A stretch of DNA of 64,000 nt from Malonomonas sp036526255 (GCA_036526255.1 DATCYW010000043.1:1-64000); one strand, 5' to 3'. Shown: positions 16,761-26,363, counted from the stretch's first letter. Translations and numbers: made by a program. Notes: a model not told the origin generated them from the letters alone.

Positions 16761-17297
16761 ATGCCCCGCATCCCCTATCTGCCTGCCGATATTAACGAAC
16801 CACGCGATATCGTCGATAGCATCCGCGCCCGGCGTAGCGGACAGCTGCTTAACCTGGACCGGATGCTGCTGCACAGCCCGGCTTTCGCCAGCGGCTGGAA
16901 CGCCCTGCTCGGTGAGGTGCGCGGCAAACTCAGTCTCCCCGCAAGGCAGCACGAACTGGCGATCTGCGCGGTCGCGGTTCTCACCGATGCCGAGTACGAA
17001 TACCACCATCACGCCCCGGAATATCTCAGAGCCGGCGGCACAGAAGAAGAGCTTAGCGAGCTGCAGCTTTTGAAGGAGGATTGCGAGGAACTGACGCTAT
17101 TTGCACAAAGCGATCGGGCGATCCTTATGCTGGCCCGCGAGATGACCCTCTCCATCCGCATCAGCGACGCCACCTTCGCGGCGGCAAGAGCAGCGCTGGA
17201 CAGCGACCAGCAGATCAACGAACTGATCGGCGTGATCGCCTGTTACAACATGGTTTCGCGCTACCTGGTCGCGTTGCAGATTGAACCGGAAGAGTGA
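16761..17297 (+). CDS. Carboxymuconolactone decarboxylase / AhpD-like protein
   Basis: 178 residues from the ATG at 16761 with a clear AAAGGAG; the longer reading frame upstream overlaps the previous gene and was rejected. The all-helical CMD fold is suggested by FASGWNALLGEVRGKLSLPARQHELAICAVAVLTDAEYEYHHHAPEYLRAGGTEEEL. The CxxC redox motif of AhpD peroxidase-reducing members is absent, while Glu and His of the decarboxylase-like branch are present. The real reaction is unknown. It is in tandem with the hypothetical gene at 16226. Confidence 0.8.
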   Translation: MPRIPYLPADINEPRDIVDSIRARRSGQLLNLDRMLLHSPAFASGWNALLGEVRGKLSLPARQHELAICAVAVLTDAEYEYHHHAPEYLRAGGTEEELSELQLLKEDCEELTLFAQSDRAILMLAREMTLSIRISDATFAAARAALDSDQQINELIGVIACYNMVSRYLVALQIEPEE

Positions 17298-17317
17298 GAA
17301 TACTGTCAGATTGACAG

Positions 17318-18139
17318 CTAACGCATGTTGCGGTGCCGGCAATACCACGCCAGTCCGACAAATCCGCAGCCGAAAAGGAGTAGAGTCACCGGTTCGGGAA
17401 CAACGACGAAACCATAGTTGGCGATTCCGTTGCGTTCGGCCTGACTTAATCCGTCAAGATAAGGATTATCAACCAGCGACAACATCTTGGAAAGTGCCAG
17501 ATCAAGATCGCCGGATCGATCGGTCAGGTCTTTGGTGAGGGATGAAAAGAACAGCAGGCTGACAGATTCTCCGGGGTCCAGAACCAGATCGACAGCCACC
17601 TGGATAAAATCAACGCCAGAGGGAACGGAAAACAGATTGAAATATGAAAAAGTCATATTATCCGCAGCAAAACCGTTATTGCCCCAGACAAATGAGATAT
17701 CAGGGTCATGCCCCCAGATATCATGCGTAACCGCAGAAAATTGGCTTTCACCATGAATCGTCTGATCGCCGTCAGAACCCAGATTTCCCCACCAGTAAAC
17801 CCGTTGCTGAATACTGGTCGCCGTGGGGTTGGTAATCTTATCCAGCCACCGGTAAAGGTTCAGCGACGCGATTGCTTCGGTATGCCGCACCGCCGCTAAC
17901 GATCCCAGGTTCGAGAGATAACCCATACCGTCATAGGCATCATCGCCGCCATCGTTAACGACTCCGAGCGAGTTATTGAAGTAGCCAGGATTCCCCCCTG
18001 CTCCCAAGTACTCAGCGGCATACCCCGTGCTGGTCGAAATATCGTTTGACGTCATACTGAATTGCGTCGCATCGGCGGCGGTCATTGCCCCGAAGAACAG
18101 AGTTACACCGAAAAAAACGGCGGCGCGTAAAGCTTTCAT
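17318..18139 (-). CDS. PEP-CTERM sorting-domain protein
   Basis: 273 residues. An N-terminal signal peptide (MKALRAAVFFGVTLFFGAMTAADA) leads to an extracellular beta-rich body, ending in a textbook PEP-CTERM signal: VPEPVTLLLFGCGFVGLAWYCRHR, that is PEP motif, transmembrane helix and basic tail. Exosortase cuts at this signal and the protein goes to the surface or matrix. No exosortase is in this window. A sigma-54 promoter precedes it, as known for other PEP-CTERM genes controlled by PrsK/PrsR. The body resembles no enzyme I recognise. ATG after GGATTTACTG. Confidence 0.9.
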   Translation of the reverse strand: MKALRAAVFFGVTLFFGAMTAADATQFSMTSNDISTSTGYAAEYLGAGGNPGYFNNSLGVVNDGGDDAYDGMGYLSNLGSLAAVRHTEAIASLNLYRWLDKITNPTATSIQQRVYWWGNLGSDGDQTIHGESQFSAVTHDIWGHDPDISFVWGNNGFAADNMTFSYFNLFSVPSGVDFIQVAVDLVLDPGESVSLLFFSSLTKDLTDRSGDLDLALSKMLSLVDNPYLDGLSQAERNGIANYGFVVVPEPVTLLLFGCGFVGLAWYCRHRNMR

Positions 18140-18208
18140 CAGTAAATCCCTCAGGGCACAAACAAATAAATGTGTACGGCAACTGAATACAAATAGATGC
18201 GCAGCGGC

Positions 18209-18227
18209 AAAGCAAATTGCACGCCAG
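18209..18227 (-). promoter_or_regulatory. sigma-54 (RpoN) promoter of the PEP-CTERM gene
   Basis: CTGGCGTGCAATTTGCTTT on the minus strand: GG and GC separated by exactly 10 bp, close to the -24/-12 consensus TGGCAC-N5-TTGC. It lies about 70 bp upstream of the ATG at 18139. The second PEP-CTERM gene has the same type of site. Confidence 0.7.
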
Positions 18228-18366
18228 AGTAATCAACTGATGATTTACAGCAACTTGCAGGCAATCAGACAGAAAAGATCGAGAACGTAATAAATACCGA
18301 CACGATCAGTCGACAGGTTTTGAACTGGCGCAAGGGATGAGAAACATAGTGTCGCCAGCTGCGGAC

Positions 18367-19224
18367 TCAGACCGGAATACGGTCCTCACAGGGGATGCGG
18401 ACCTGACAGAGACCGCAGGGAGTGGCTTCGGTGCCGTAGGTCTTTTGTGCGTAGGGTGCGGTTACCTGGCGGATATAATCGAAACATTTGTCCTTGTCAT
18501 GCCCTGATTCATCGATAGCGTCAACTGGGCAGCGGCGCGCGCAGACCCCGCAGGTCCTTTTGGCGTACCAGAGGCACCAGGCATGATGATTATCGTAGGC
18601 GTGTGACGTTGCTGGCAGGTCGATGAGGGCGACCACCGAGCCGAACCGCACCGCCTTGCCACGCGGAGTAATCAGGCCATCACTTAAACCGAAGGTGCCG
18701 AGTCCGGCAGCGTGGGCGGTGTGTCGTTCGGACCAGTTCGAGGCAATACCGAAACTTTCGGAACGCTGGTAAGAAAATTCGGGCAACCGCTCAGGTGCAA
18801 CGGCCGGATAGCCTGCCTTGGTCAGAGCCTCGGCGATATGCAGTCGCAGAGCACAGTTGAAACGTTCACCGAAATCCCGCGACCGGGCCCAGCGTTCCGC
18901 AGGAACTTCCGTTTCCTGCCGCTGGTCGGTGCGTGTCGCGGCGGACTGCGGCAGCACCCAGCTGATGACACTGAGTTCAGCGGCGGGAACCGATAACTCT
19001 GGAAAGGCCAACTGAAAAGCCTGCTGCGGCGTCCAGTAAAAGGGGGCCAAATCGCTGGCATATTGCTTAAAAAGTGGATGGCTGGCGCTGGCATAGCCGA
19101 CCAGTGGCTCGTCCCAGGCTTTTTCATCTGAACCGTTATCCAGGGTGTTATTAGGGCTGGTTGCCCAGTAATCCTGAACCAGCCGCGCCACCCAGTCGGC
19201 ACTTCCCACTGCGATCGTTGTCAT
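18367..19224 (-). CDS. QueG/reductive-dehalogenase-like iron-sulfur protein
   Basis: 285 residues. The C-terminal half has two cysteine clusters for [4Fe-4S] centres: CGVCARRCPVDAI and a later Cys plus CGLCQVRIPCEDRIP. The segment HAAGLGTFGLSDGLITPRGKAVRFGSV is characteristic of the cobalamin-binding family holding epoxyqueuosine reductase and reductive dehalogenases. No Tat signal is present, so it is cytosolic. It is shorter than QueG (about 380 aa) and lacks its C-terminal HEAT repeats, so it is probably a paralogue of unknown substrate. Start: ATG at 19224 with GAGGT upstream; the GTG two codons earlier overlaps it. Confidence 0.75.
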   Translation of the reverse strand: MTTIAVGSADWVARLVQDYWATSPNNTLDNGSDEKAWDEPLVGYASASHPLFKQYASDLAPFYWTPQQAFQLAFPELSVPAAELSVISWVLPQSAATRTDQRQETEVPAERWARSRDFGERFNCALRLHIAEALTKAGYPAVAPERLPEFSYQRSESFGIASNWSERHTAHAAGLGTFGLSDGLITPRGKAVRFGSVVALIDLPATSHAYDNHHAWCLWYAKRTCGVCARRCPVDAIDESGHDKDKCFDYIRQVTAPYAQKTYGTEATPCGLCQVRIPCEDRIPV

Positions 19225-19270
19225 ATTCACCTCAACTTCCCTGTTTTTCTTTAACAGATTTTTTTTCGGC

Positions 19271-20071
19271 TCAGCGGGACATCAACACCGGGATGGTCAT
19301 ATGCTCAAGAAAATGTTTGCCGACCGGCCCAAGAACCGTCTTTCCCATCCTCCGCCCAGCATGGACCCCCAGCACCACCAGGTCGATCTCAAGGTCACAA
19401 GCCTGATTGAGCAGAATGTCGCCGGCGCGAACGTCATCCGCCGACAATCTGTCGATCGTCGCTGCGACACCATGATAGCCCAGGTAGGTCGAAAGATTCG
19501 CTGCCTGTTTTTCAAAATGCTCGCCAGGATTCACCATCAAGACATTAACCTGTTGTGCCAACTCCAAAAAGGGGATCGCGTTATTCAGCGCGCTGGACGA
19601 CGCCTGCCCGCCCCGCCAGGCCAGCAGAATTTTTTCACCGACCGTTTTGAATTCGCCAGAGTTGGGGATGACCAGCACCGGACGTCCGGCGCCCAGGACC
19701 AGCCTTTCCGGCAGATCAGCAGGAGAATTGAGACTTTTTGCCGACTGGCCGCCCTGCCCGACGATAATCAGGTCGGCGTAGTAAGCCTGCAGCAGCAGCC
19801 GTTCGCTGACACCAGCATGCAGACCAGCGGCGTCAGCGCAGAACCAGCCAGCGGTCATTTGGGCGGCAGCTGTCTTCTGCCGGAAGCAGGCTTCGACTTC
19901 GGCGACCTGCGATGGAGCATCAGCCCGCGGCGCGGCAGAAAAAGGGTGAGATGTCGCGTAAACCCCGGTCAAATGGGCCTGATGATTCAGGGATAAGCTG
20001 ATCGCCACATCCAGCCGGGTCTGACAGCTGTCGATATTATCCAGATGGATCAGTATCTCTTTTATCGGCAT
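19271..20071 (-). CDS. Tandem universal stress protein
   Basis: 266 residues with two UspA folds. The N-terminal one (PIKEILIHLDNIDSCQTRLDVAISLS...) is degenerate; the C-terminal one (EKILLAWRGGQASSSALNNA...LVVLGVHAGRRMGKTVLGPVGKHFLEHMTIPVLM) has the ATP-binding-type G-x2-G-x9-G(S/T) loop in altered form. It follows livF by 23 bp and is likely the last gene of the ligase-transporter operon. A second Usp gene sits in the bcr operon. ATG after GGAGGGAAATCCT. Confidence 0.87.
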   Translation of the reverse strand: MPIKEILIHLDNIDSCQTRLDVAISLSLNHQAHLTGVYATSHPFSAAPRADAPSQVAEVEACFRQKTAAAQMTAGWFCADAAGLHAGVSERLLLQAYYADLIIVGQGGQSAKSLNSPADLPERLVLGAGRPVLVIPNSGEFKTVGEKILLAWRGGQASSSALNNAIPFLELAQQVNVLMVNPGEHFEKQAANLSTYLGYHGVAATIDRLSADDVRAGDILLNQACDLEIDLVVLGVHAGRRMGKTVLGPVGKHFLEHMTIPVLMSR

Positions 20072-20094
20072 AGGATTTCCCTCCAGCGAACTGT

Positions 20095-20820
20095 TTAGAC
20101 GCCAAGGTGCCGGGTATGAATTTCCGGATTAGCGGCCAGTTCCAGCGAACTGCCCTCATAGACAATCCGCCCCTTGCTGAGGATGATGTTCCGGTCGGTC
20201 AGCTCGAGCAGCGCTTTGATATCCTTATCGACGATGACCGCCGCGATGCCGCTCTGCTTGATCTGCCGGACCACCGACCAGATCTCTTTGCGGATCAGCG
20301 GCGCCAGCCCTTCGGTGGCCTCATCGAGGATCAGCAGGTCTGGATTGGTCATCAGCGCCCGCCCGACGGTAAGCATCTGCTGTTCGCCGCCGGAAAGGTG
20401 ATTGCCCATATGGGTCATGCGCTGCGCCAGCCGAGGAAAGGTGTCGAGCACCCGCGTCAGATCCCAATCCTTGCGACCATCCGGCCCCGGTCGGGAGGCC
20501 ATCACCAGATTCTCCCTGACGGTCAGAGTAGGAAAAATACCACGATCCTCAGGCACGAAGGCAATTCCCTGGCGGATAATTTTCTGCGTCGGTGCCTGCG
20601 TCATATCGCGGCCGTAGATCTTCACTGTCCCCCGCCGCGGCGGTGTCAAGCCGAGCAGTGAACGCAACAGCGTGGTCTTGCCCATGCCGTTGCGCCCCAT
20701 CAGGCTGAGGGTCTCGCCGGGGGCAATGCTGAGGCTGATACCGTGCAGGATGTGGCTGGCACCGTAATAGGTGTGCAGCCCCTCGGCCTCGATAATCGGA
20801 CCCGTTGCTTGGCGCACCAT
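20095..20820 (-). CDS. livF: Branched-chain-type ABC transporter ATPase LivF
   Basis: 241 residues: Walker A GRNGMGKTTL, signature LSGGEQQM, Walker B LLILDEATEG, and the LivF-typical short length and start (EAEGLHTYYGASHILHGISL). Its ATG at 20820 overlaps the livG stop by one base (TGATG), implying coupled translation. With LivG it powers the LivHM channel. In this setting the likely cargo is an aromatic acid rather than an amino acid, inferred from the adjacent aromatic CoA ligase. Confidence 0.92.
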   Translation of the reverse strand: MVRQATGPIIEAEGLHTYYGASHILHGISLSIAPGETLSLMGRNGMGKTTLLRSLLGLTPPRRGTVKIYGRDMTQAPTQKIIRQGIAFVPEDRGIFPTLTVRENLVMASRPGPDGRKDWDLTRVLDTFPRLAQRMTHMGNHLSGGEQQMLTVGRALMTNPDLLILDEATEGLAPLIRKEIWSVVRQIKQSGIAAVIVDKDIKALLELTDRNIILSKGRIVYEGSSLELAANPEIHTRHLGV

Positions 20821-21578
20821 CACATCTCCTCCTCATCGACACCCAGATAAACCTCCTGCACCGCCTGACTGTTACGGATCTGCTCGACGGTTCCGGTCGC
20901 CAGCACCCGGCCATTGACCATCACGGTGAGTTGTTCGGCGATGGAGAAAACGGCGTCCATATCGTGCTCGATCAGAATCAGGGTATGGTCCTTGGCCAGT
21001 CGACGCAACAGCGCGATGACCTGCAGCGATTCTTCACTGCCCATCCCGGCCAGCGGTTCATCGAGTAACAGCAGTTCCGGCTCAGTGGCCAGCATCATGC
21101 CGATCTCCAGTTGCCGCTGTTCACCATAACTCATCGCCGAGGCTAGGCTGGCGTGACGCTGTCCGAGGCCACAGAGTTCCAGCGCCCGCTCAGCCCGCTC
21201 ATGGACAGCCTTCAACCGGCTGGCCGGTCGAAAAAAACGCATCGACGTCTTCAGCCGTGACTGGGCTGCAACCCAGCAGTTTTCATAACAGCTGAAATTA
21301 GCGAAAATATTGGTTTTCTGATAACTACGGCCGATGCCTCGCTGCGAAATCTTGTTCGGTGGCAGACGGGTGATATCCTTGCCGTTGAAAAGGATGGAGC
21401 CATCATTCGGCAGCAGGTCACCCGACAACAGGTTGATCAGGGTGGTTTTTCCCGCACCGTTGGGACCGATGATGGCATGGACTTCGCCGCGTTCAAAATC
21501 GAGCGAGACGTTGTTAGTCGCAATCAGTCCACCAAAGCTCTTACTGAGGCGATCGGTACGCAAAATAGTATCAGCCAT
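20820..21578 (-). CDS. livG: Branched-chain-type ABC transporter ATPase LivG
   Basis: 252 residues from the ATG at 21578 with AGGAG upstream; a longer frame overlapping livM was rejected. Walker A GPNGAGKTTLINLLSG, signature region MSYGEQRQLEI, Walker B LLLLDEPLAGM, and the C-terminal VNGRVLATGTVEQIRN are typical of LivG. Its start overlaps the livM end by 8 bp. It pairs with LivF. Confidence 0.93.
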   Translation of the reverse strand: MADTILRTDRLSKSFGGLIATNNVSLDFERGEVHAIIGPNGAGKTTLINLLSGDLLPNDGSILFNGKDITRLPPNKISQRGIGRSYQKTNIFANFSCYENCWVAAQSRLKTSMRFFRPASRLKAVHERAERALELCGLGQRHASLASAMSYGEQRQLEIGMMLATEPELLLLDEPLAGMGSEESLQVIALLRRLAKDHTLILIEHDMDAVFSIAEQLTVMVNGRVLATGTVEQIRNSQAVQEVYLGVDEEEM

Positions 21579-22554
21579 CGTCGGACTCCTGCGCGTCATC
21601 CTGCTTCGAGCGAAACAGAGCGAGAATTCGCGGCAGCAGACTGATGGCCCCATGGGGCAGAAACAGGGCGACCGAAATGATGATGCCACCGAACAGCAGT
21701 TGCCAGTGCTCGGTCAGTGATGGCAGAAAATCCTGCAGCAACACGACAATGAAGGCACCGAGCACCGGACCATAGAGGGTTCCCATTCCGCCAAGAACGA
21801 CGATGGCAATGGCGACACCAGATTCGTGCCAGCTCATGTAGGACGGGTTGACGTAGCCGGTATGCGCCCCTTCAAGAAAACCGGCCAAACCCGCAAGCGT
21901 TCCGGCGAACACAAAGCTGACCAGCTTGTAACGGTTCACCGAATAGCCCAGCGCGCAAACCCGGTGCTCGTTGGCCTTGATCGCGGTGATGACCTTGCCG
22001 AAGGGCGCGCGCAATACCATCAGCAGAAACAGATAACTGCCCACCAGACAGGTGAGGACGAAATAGTAGAAGTTTATTTCGTTATCAAGCTTGAGGAGAT
22101 CGGTTGAGCCGAGCATCAGTACGGGCTTGAAAAACAGGAAGATACCGTCGTCGCCGCCATAACTTGGAGACTCGAAGAAGTAGTAGAAGAACATCTGCGA
22201 AAAGGCCAGGGTGATCATGATGAAGTAGATGCCGCTGGTGCGGATGCTGATCCAGCCAATCACCAGCGCCGCCAAAGCCGCTGCGGCCAGCGAAAGGGGC
22301 AGCGCCTGCCAGAGATGGATCACCGCTGCATCCTGAAACGCGATCGCCAGCGCGTAACCACCGATGCCGAAGAAAGCGGCGTGACCGAAGCTGACCAGAC
22401 CGGTGTAACCGATCAACAGATCCAGGCTCATGGCGAAAATCGCCAGAATGATGATACGGCTCAGCAAGCCGACATAGAATTCGGAACCGAGCACCGGAAA
22501 CAGCAGCAGTGCCAGCAGCGCTGCCAGTTGTAGATAACGGGAAGACACTGACAT
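21571..22554 (-). CDS. livM: ABC transporter permease LivM
   Basis: 327 residues with about nine hydrophobic segments and the LivM hallmark LIGYTGLVSFGHAAFFGIGGYA plus the cytoplasmic loop RAPFGKVITAIKANEHRVCALGYSVNRYKL that docks the ATPase. It begins one base after livH ends. It forms the transmembrane channel with LivH. Confidence 0.93.
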   Translation of the reverse strand: MSVSSRYLQLAALLALLLFPVLGSEFYVGLLSRIIILAIFAMSLDLLIGYTGLVSFGHAAFFGIGGYALAIAFQDAAVIHLWQALPLSLAAAALAALVIGWISIRTSGIYFIMITLAFSQMFFYYFFESPSYGGDDGIFLFFKPVLMLGSTDLLKLDNEINFYYFVLTCLVGSYLFLLMVLRAPFGKVITAIKANEHRVCALGYSVNRYKLVSFVFAGTLAGLAGFLEGAHTGYVNPSYMSWHESGVAIAIVVLGGMGTLYGPVLGAFIVVLLQDFLPSLTEHWQLLFGGIIISVALFLPHGAISLLPRILALFRSKQDDAQESDDG

Positions 22555-22555
22555 T

Positions 22556-23425
22556 TCAGCCAGCCCTCCCGAACAGCCCCTGCGGCCGCCAGAGCAGGAT
22601 CACCGCCATCAGCGCGTAAACCATGATACTGGCCATTTCCGGCAGCAGCACCTTGCCGAAGGTACTCACCAGTCCGATCAGCATGGCGCCGACAAAAGCG
22701 CCCTTGATCGAGCCGGTGCCACCGATCACCACCACAACGAAGGAGATGATCAACACGTTCTCCCCCATGCCCGGATAGACCGAATCAACCGGCGAAGCCA
22801 GCATTCCAGCGAAGGCCGCCAGCGCTACCCCAAAACTGAAGACCAGCGCGAACAGCCGATTCACGTTGATACCGAGCGACTGGACCATTTCTCGGTTAGT
22901 GGCTCCGGCGCGGACCATCATCCCTAACCGGGTCTTCTGAATCACCCAGTACATGCCAGCGGCGACGACGATACAGGCCGCCGAGATAAACAGGCGATAG
23001 ACCGGATAAACCTGGTTTTCGGTCAGCTGAATCGATCCGGCCAGAAATTCAGGGATCGGCACGCTGTGCACGTCGGTTCCCCAGAGAATCTGCTGCAGTT
23101 CATTGAAGATAAGAATCAGGGCAAAGGTCAACAGCACCTGATAGAGGTGATCGCGCTTATAAAGAGAGGAGATGGCTAACCGCTCGACCAGATACCCCAC
23201 CAGCATGGCGATCGGCAGTCCGAGCAGGATTCCGAGCCAGAGGTTACCGGTCACACCCGTCAACCAGTAGGCCAGATAGGAGCCGAGCATATAGAAAGAA
23301 CCATGAGCGAGATTGATAATCCCCATAATTCCGAACAGCAGCGTCAGACCACTGGCGACCAGGAACAGGAGAAAACCATACTGAACGGCGTTGAGAAGCT
23401 GGACCAGGTAAAAGGATAATTCCAT
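22556..23425 (-). CDS. livH: ABC transporter permease LivH
   Basis: 290 residues from the ATG at 23425 (MELSFYLVQLLNAVQYG); an upstream in-frame start lies in the hairpin region and was not chosen. Hallmarks are LTLLFGIMGIINLAHGSFYMLG and the ATPase-docking loop RLGMMVRAGATNREMVQSLGINVNR. About eight transmembrane segments. The hairpin at 23451-23481 separates it from livK. Confidence 0.92.
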   Translation of the reverse strand: MELSFYLVQLLNAVQYGFLLFLVASGLTLLFGIMGIINLAHGSFYMLGSYLAYWLTGVTGNLWLGILLGLPIAMLVGYLVERLAISSLYKRDHLYQVLLTFALILIFNELQQILWGTDVHSVPIPEFLAGSIQLTENQVYPVYRLFISAACIVVAAGMYWVIQKTRLGMMVRAGATNREMVQSLGINVNRLFALVFSFGVALAAFAGMLASPVDSVYPGMGENVLIISFVVVVIGGTGSIKGAFVGAMLIGLVSTFGKVLLPEMASIMVYALMAVILLWRPQGLFGRAG

Positions 23426-23450
23426 TCGCGACTCGTCTGGAAAAAGAGGA

Positions 23451-23481
23451 GCCCCGACCGACGTCATGCGCCGGACGGGGC
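23451..23481 (-). other. Intercistronic hairpin between livK and livH
   Basis: Arms GCCCCG/CGGGGC with further inner pairing. No T-run follows. Hairpins at this position commonly protect the upstream binding-protein mRNA so that it is made in excess over the permease. Confidence 0.5.
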
Positions 23482-23491
23482 GGGAAGGAAC

Positions 23492-24703
23492 CTACATTGA
23501 ACAACCTTCGGCCGGATCGTCCTGATCCCTAGCAGCGACCCGAACAACGCGGTTTTCCCCCTTGATCACTTCGCGCAGATAAACATCATGGATCGGGTTG
23601 TGTGATTTGGAAAACCGCAGCTTGCCGCGCGGACTCGCGATTTCAGCGGTTTCCATGGCGCGGATCATTTCGGCACGCGCGCCGACATCCCCCTTAACCG
23701 CGTTCATACCGCGCAGAATCAACTCGCCGGCATCGTACCCCTGAACCGCATAGACGTCGGCATCGTTTCCGGTGGACTTTTTAAAGGCCGCGCGAAAAAG
23801 ATGATTTTCCGGATTATCGAGCGTATCGGCATAGTGCAGGATGGTACGAACGCCTTCGGCAGCATCACCCTGCGCCGCCCCCAGACCTTCGGTTAAAAAG
23901 CCGGCACCGTACAGTTTGATCGAATCCTTCAATCCTGCCGCTGCATAGTCTTTGACGTACTTGACTGCTCCGCCGCCTGCATAGAAGGTGTAAACCGCAT
24001 CCGGCTTAAGTGCCGCCAGTTCGGTCAGGTAAGCCTGAAAATCGACTTCAGGGAATGGCGTGGCGATCTCTTTGACAATAGTGCCGCCGCCTGCCTCGAA
24101 GGACTCTTTGAAACCCGCTGCAACCTCTTTACCGAAACCGTAGTTCCAGTACATCAGCACCACCCGCTTATGACCGTCCTCAAGCATGGCCGGGCCACCG
24201 GGGTAACCCATCTGGTAGCTGGAAAAAGAGGTGCGGAAGATATTGGGAGCACAGAGCGAGCCGGTCAACATGTTGGCGCCGGCGTTGGGAATAACAGTAA
24301 TCGGGCCATCGCCCCTGGCCGTTTTGACCATGGCCATGCCGACCACGGAGTGCACCGGTCCGACAAGAAAATCGACGTTCTCCTTCTTGATCAGCTTGTC
24401 GGTCAGTTGCTGGGCCATGGCGGGCTTGGCTTCACTGTCGATATCGACAAATTCGATCGGCCGACCTCCGAGCATATTGCCAGCTTCAGCAAAACGCATC
24501 AGCATTGCATCACGAATATTGGTGCCCAACTTGGCATAGGTCCCGGTATAAGGGAGCAGAATGCCGACTTTGACTTTCGCTTGAGCGCCGATGGCAAAGC
24601 TCTGCGGTACCAGGATGGACGCTGTCGCCAGGCCGGCGGTCGCGACCGCACCCTTGATGATAAAATCGCGTCTTGTGATTCCCGTCATCTTTTCATCGCT
24701 CAT
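23492..24703 (-). CDS. livK: Periplasmic substrate-binding protein of the Liv-type transporter
   Basis: 403 residues from the ATG at 24703 (AGGAAATACG upstream). A twin-arginine signal is visible: TRRDFIIKGAVATAGLATASILVPQSFA. The mature part is a type I periplasmic binding protein (KVKVGILLPYTGTYAKLGTNIRDAMLM, then FVDIDSEAKPAMAQQLTDKLI). It would capture the substrate for LivHMGF. Proteins of this class near aromatic CoA ligases often bind benzoate-type acids; the ligand here is inferred from context. Confidence 0.9.
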   Translation of the reverse strand: MSDEKMTGITRRDFIIKGAVATAGLATASILVPQSFAIGAQAKVKVGILLPYTGTYAKLGTNIRDAMLMRFAEAGNMLGGRPIEFVDIDSEAKPAMAQQLTDKLIKKENVDFLVGPVHSVVGMAMVKTARGDGPITVIPNAGANMLTGSLCAPNIFRTSFSSYQMGYPGGPAMLEDGHKRVVLMYWNYGFGKEVAAGFKESFEAGGGTIVKEIATPFPEVDFQAYLTELAALKPDAVYTFYAGGGAVKYVKDYAAAGLKDSIKLYGAGFLTEGLGAAQGDAAEGVRTILHYADTLDNPENHLFRAAFKKSTGNDADVYAVQGYDAGELILRGMNAVKGDVGARAEMIRAMETAEIASPRGKLRFSKSHNPIHDVYLREVIKGENRVVRVAARDQDDPAEGCSM

Positions 24704-24782
24704 CGTATTTCCTCCACAGAGAGTCAAGACGGCTAAACAGACCGGCCGATTGCCGGGCTGTTCAACCTGTCACTGGTGATTA

Positions 24783-26363
24783 TCAGGCGCGAAGCTTGAA
24801 GCGTTGAATCTTGCCGGTCGCGGTTTTTGGCAGTTCGGCGACAAACTGAAACCAGCGCGGGTACTTGTAGGGTGCCAGACCCTGCTTGCAGTGGTCCAGC
24901 AGCTCGGCAGCCAGGGCTTCGCCGGCCTCGCCCGCTTCCTGCAGAACGATATGCGCCTCAGGCTTGACCAGTCCGGCGGCGTCAGTACGGCCGACCACGG
25001 CGACCTCAAGGACTTTTGGATGCTCAATCAGCTTGGCCTCAATCTCAAAGGGAGAGCACCAGATGCCGCCGACCTTCAGCATGTCGTCGTTGCGACCGCA
25101 ATAGTGGTAATACCCCTGCTTGTCCTGAAGGTAGGTATCGCCGGTGTCGAGCCAGCCATCGACCATGGTCTGGGCGGTCTTTTCACGATTATTCCAATAA
25201 CAGCGCGCTGTCGAGTCGCCCTTGATCCAGAGTCGACCGCTTTCACCTCGGGGTGATGGCGCACCGTTCTCATCAACAATTCTGGCCTGATAACCAGGTA
25301 CCATCCGACCGCTGGAGCCAGGGTTGATGTCATCGATGCGATTGGAGATAAAGATATGCAGCAGCTCGGTCGAACCAATACCGTCGAGAATCACCAGGCC
25401 GGTCTTCTCACGCCAGCGATTAAAAATGTTCGACGGCAACGCCTCACCGGCCGAGACACAGAGCCTGACCGAGGTCATGTCACAGGTTTCACTTTCGAGC
25501 GCCCGCAACTGGGCCGCATAAAGGGTCGGCACACCGAAATACAAGCTCGGCTTGAACTGTTCGATGGTCTCGAATGTGGATTCCGGCGTCGGGCGACCAT
25601 CATACAAAACGGTACTGGCGCCGACCCACAGCGGAAAGGTCATGCCGTTGCCCAGACCATAAGCAAAGAACAGCTTGGCGGCTGAAAAACAGACATCGTC
25701 TTCCCGAATACCAAGCACCTGAACCCCATAAAACTGGCTGGATACGACCATATCCCGCTGGCGATGCACGGCCCCCTTGGGGCTGCCGGTCGAGCCGGAG
25801 GAATACAGCCAGAAGCAGTCATCCTCGGACGTCGCCGGTGCCGGCTCAAGTTCTGCCGCGGCAACGACGATCCGCTGCTGCAGACTGTCCCCCTCCCCTT
25901 CGACCAGCAAGCAGAGGTTCGGGCGTTTCTCCAACTGACCCAGCGCGGCCTCAACTTCGTCAGCATACTCGGGAGAATAAATGACTGCAGCACAAGCGGA
26001 ATCTTCGATGATATAGGCGTAATCCTTGGCGCGCAGCAGGGTGTTCACTGGTACAGGGATAAGGCCGGCCTTGATGGCACCCCAGAAAACGTAAAAGAAT
26101 TCAGCACAGTCCTTGACGATCATGATGACGCGATCCCCGCGCCCGATACCCAGATCGACTAATGCATTGCCGCAGCGATTCACGTTTTCTGCCAATCCGG
26201 CATAGGTAACGTCGACACCCCGATTGGTTCTGATAACAACTTTATCAGCACGCCCTTCCAACAAATGACGGTCGATAAAAGGCACGGCAACATTGAATAC
26301 CGGAGAAAACTTCAGTGCACCAGCGTCACTAGACACATCCACCAGAACGGTATGGTTCTTCAT
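24783..26363 (-). CDS. Benzoate-CoA ligase family protein
   Basis: 526 residues from the ATG at 26363 with GAGGAG; an upstream extension was rejected. ANL motifs: FWLYSSGSTGSPKGAVHRQRDM, LDGIGSTELLHIFISN (adenylate binding), GWLDTGDTYLQDKQGYYHYCGRNDDMLKVGGIW (hinge), and catalytic Lys in LPKTATGKIQRFKLRA. The N-terminal block FNVAVPFIDRHL and the segment FSAAKLFFAYGLGNGMTFPLWVGAS are typical of benzoate- and hydroxybenzoate-CoA ligases (BclA/BadA/HbaA type). It activates an aromatic acid to its CoA ester for the reductases encoded to the right. The operon continues with livKHMGF. Exact substrate (benzoate, hydroxybenzoate or cyclohexene carboxylate) is open. Confidence 0.88.
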   Translation of the reverse strand: MKNHTVLVDVSSDAGALKFSPVFNVAVPFIDRHLLEGRADKVVIRTNRGVDVTYAGLAENVNRCGNALVDLGIGRGDRVIMIVKDCAEFFYVFWGAIKAGLIPVPVNTLLRAKDYAYIIEDSACAAVIYSPEYADEVEAALGQLEKRPNLCLLVEGEGDSLQQRIVVAAAELEPAPATSEDDCFWLYSSGSTGSPKGAVHRQRDMVVSSQFYGVQVLGIREDDVCFSAAKLFFAYGLGNGMTFPLWVGASTVLYDGRPTPESTFETIEQFKPSLYFGVPTLYAAQLRALESETCDMTSVRLCVSAGEALPSNIFNRWREKTGLVILDGIGSTELLHIFISNRIDDINPGSSGRMVPGYQARIVDENGAPSPRGESGRLWIKGDSTARCYWNNREKTAQTMVDGWLDTGDTYLQDKQGYYHYCGRNDDMLKVGGIWCSPFEIEAKLIEHPKVLEVAVVGRTDAAGLVKPEAHIVLQEAGEAGEALAAELLDHCKQGLAPYKYPRWFQFVAELPKTATGKIQRFKLRA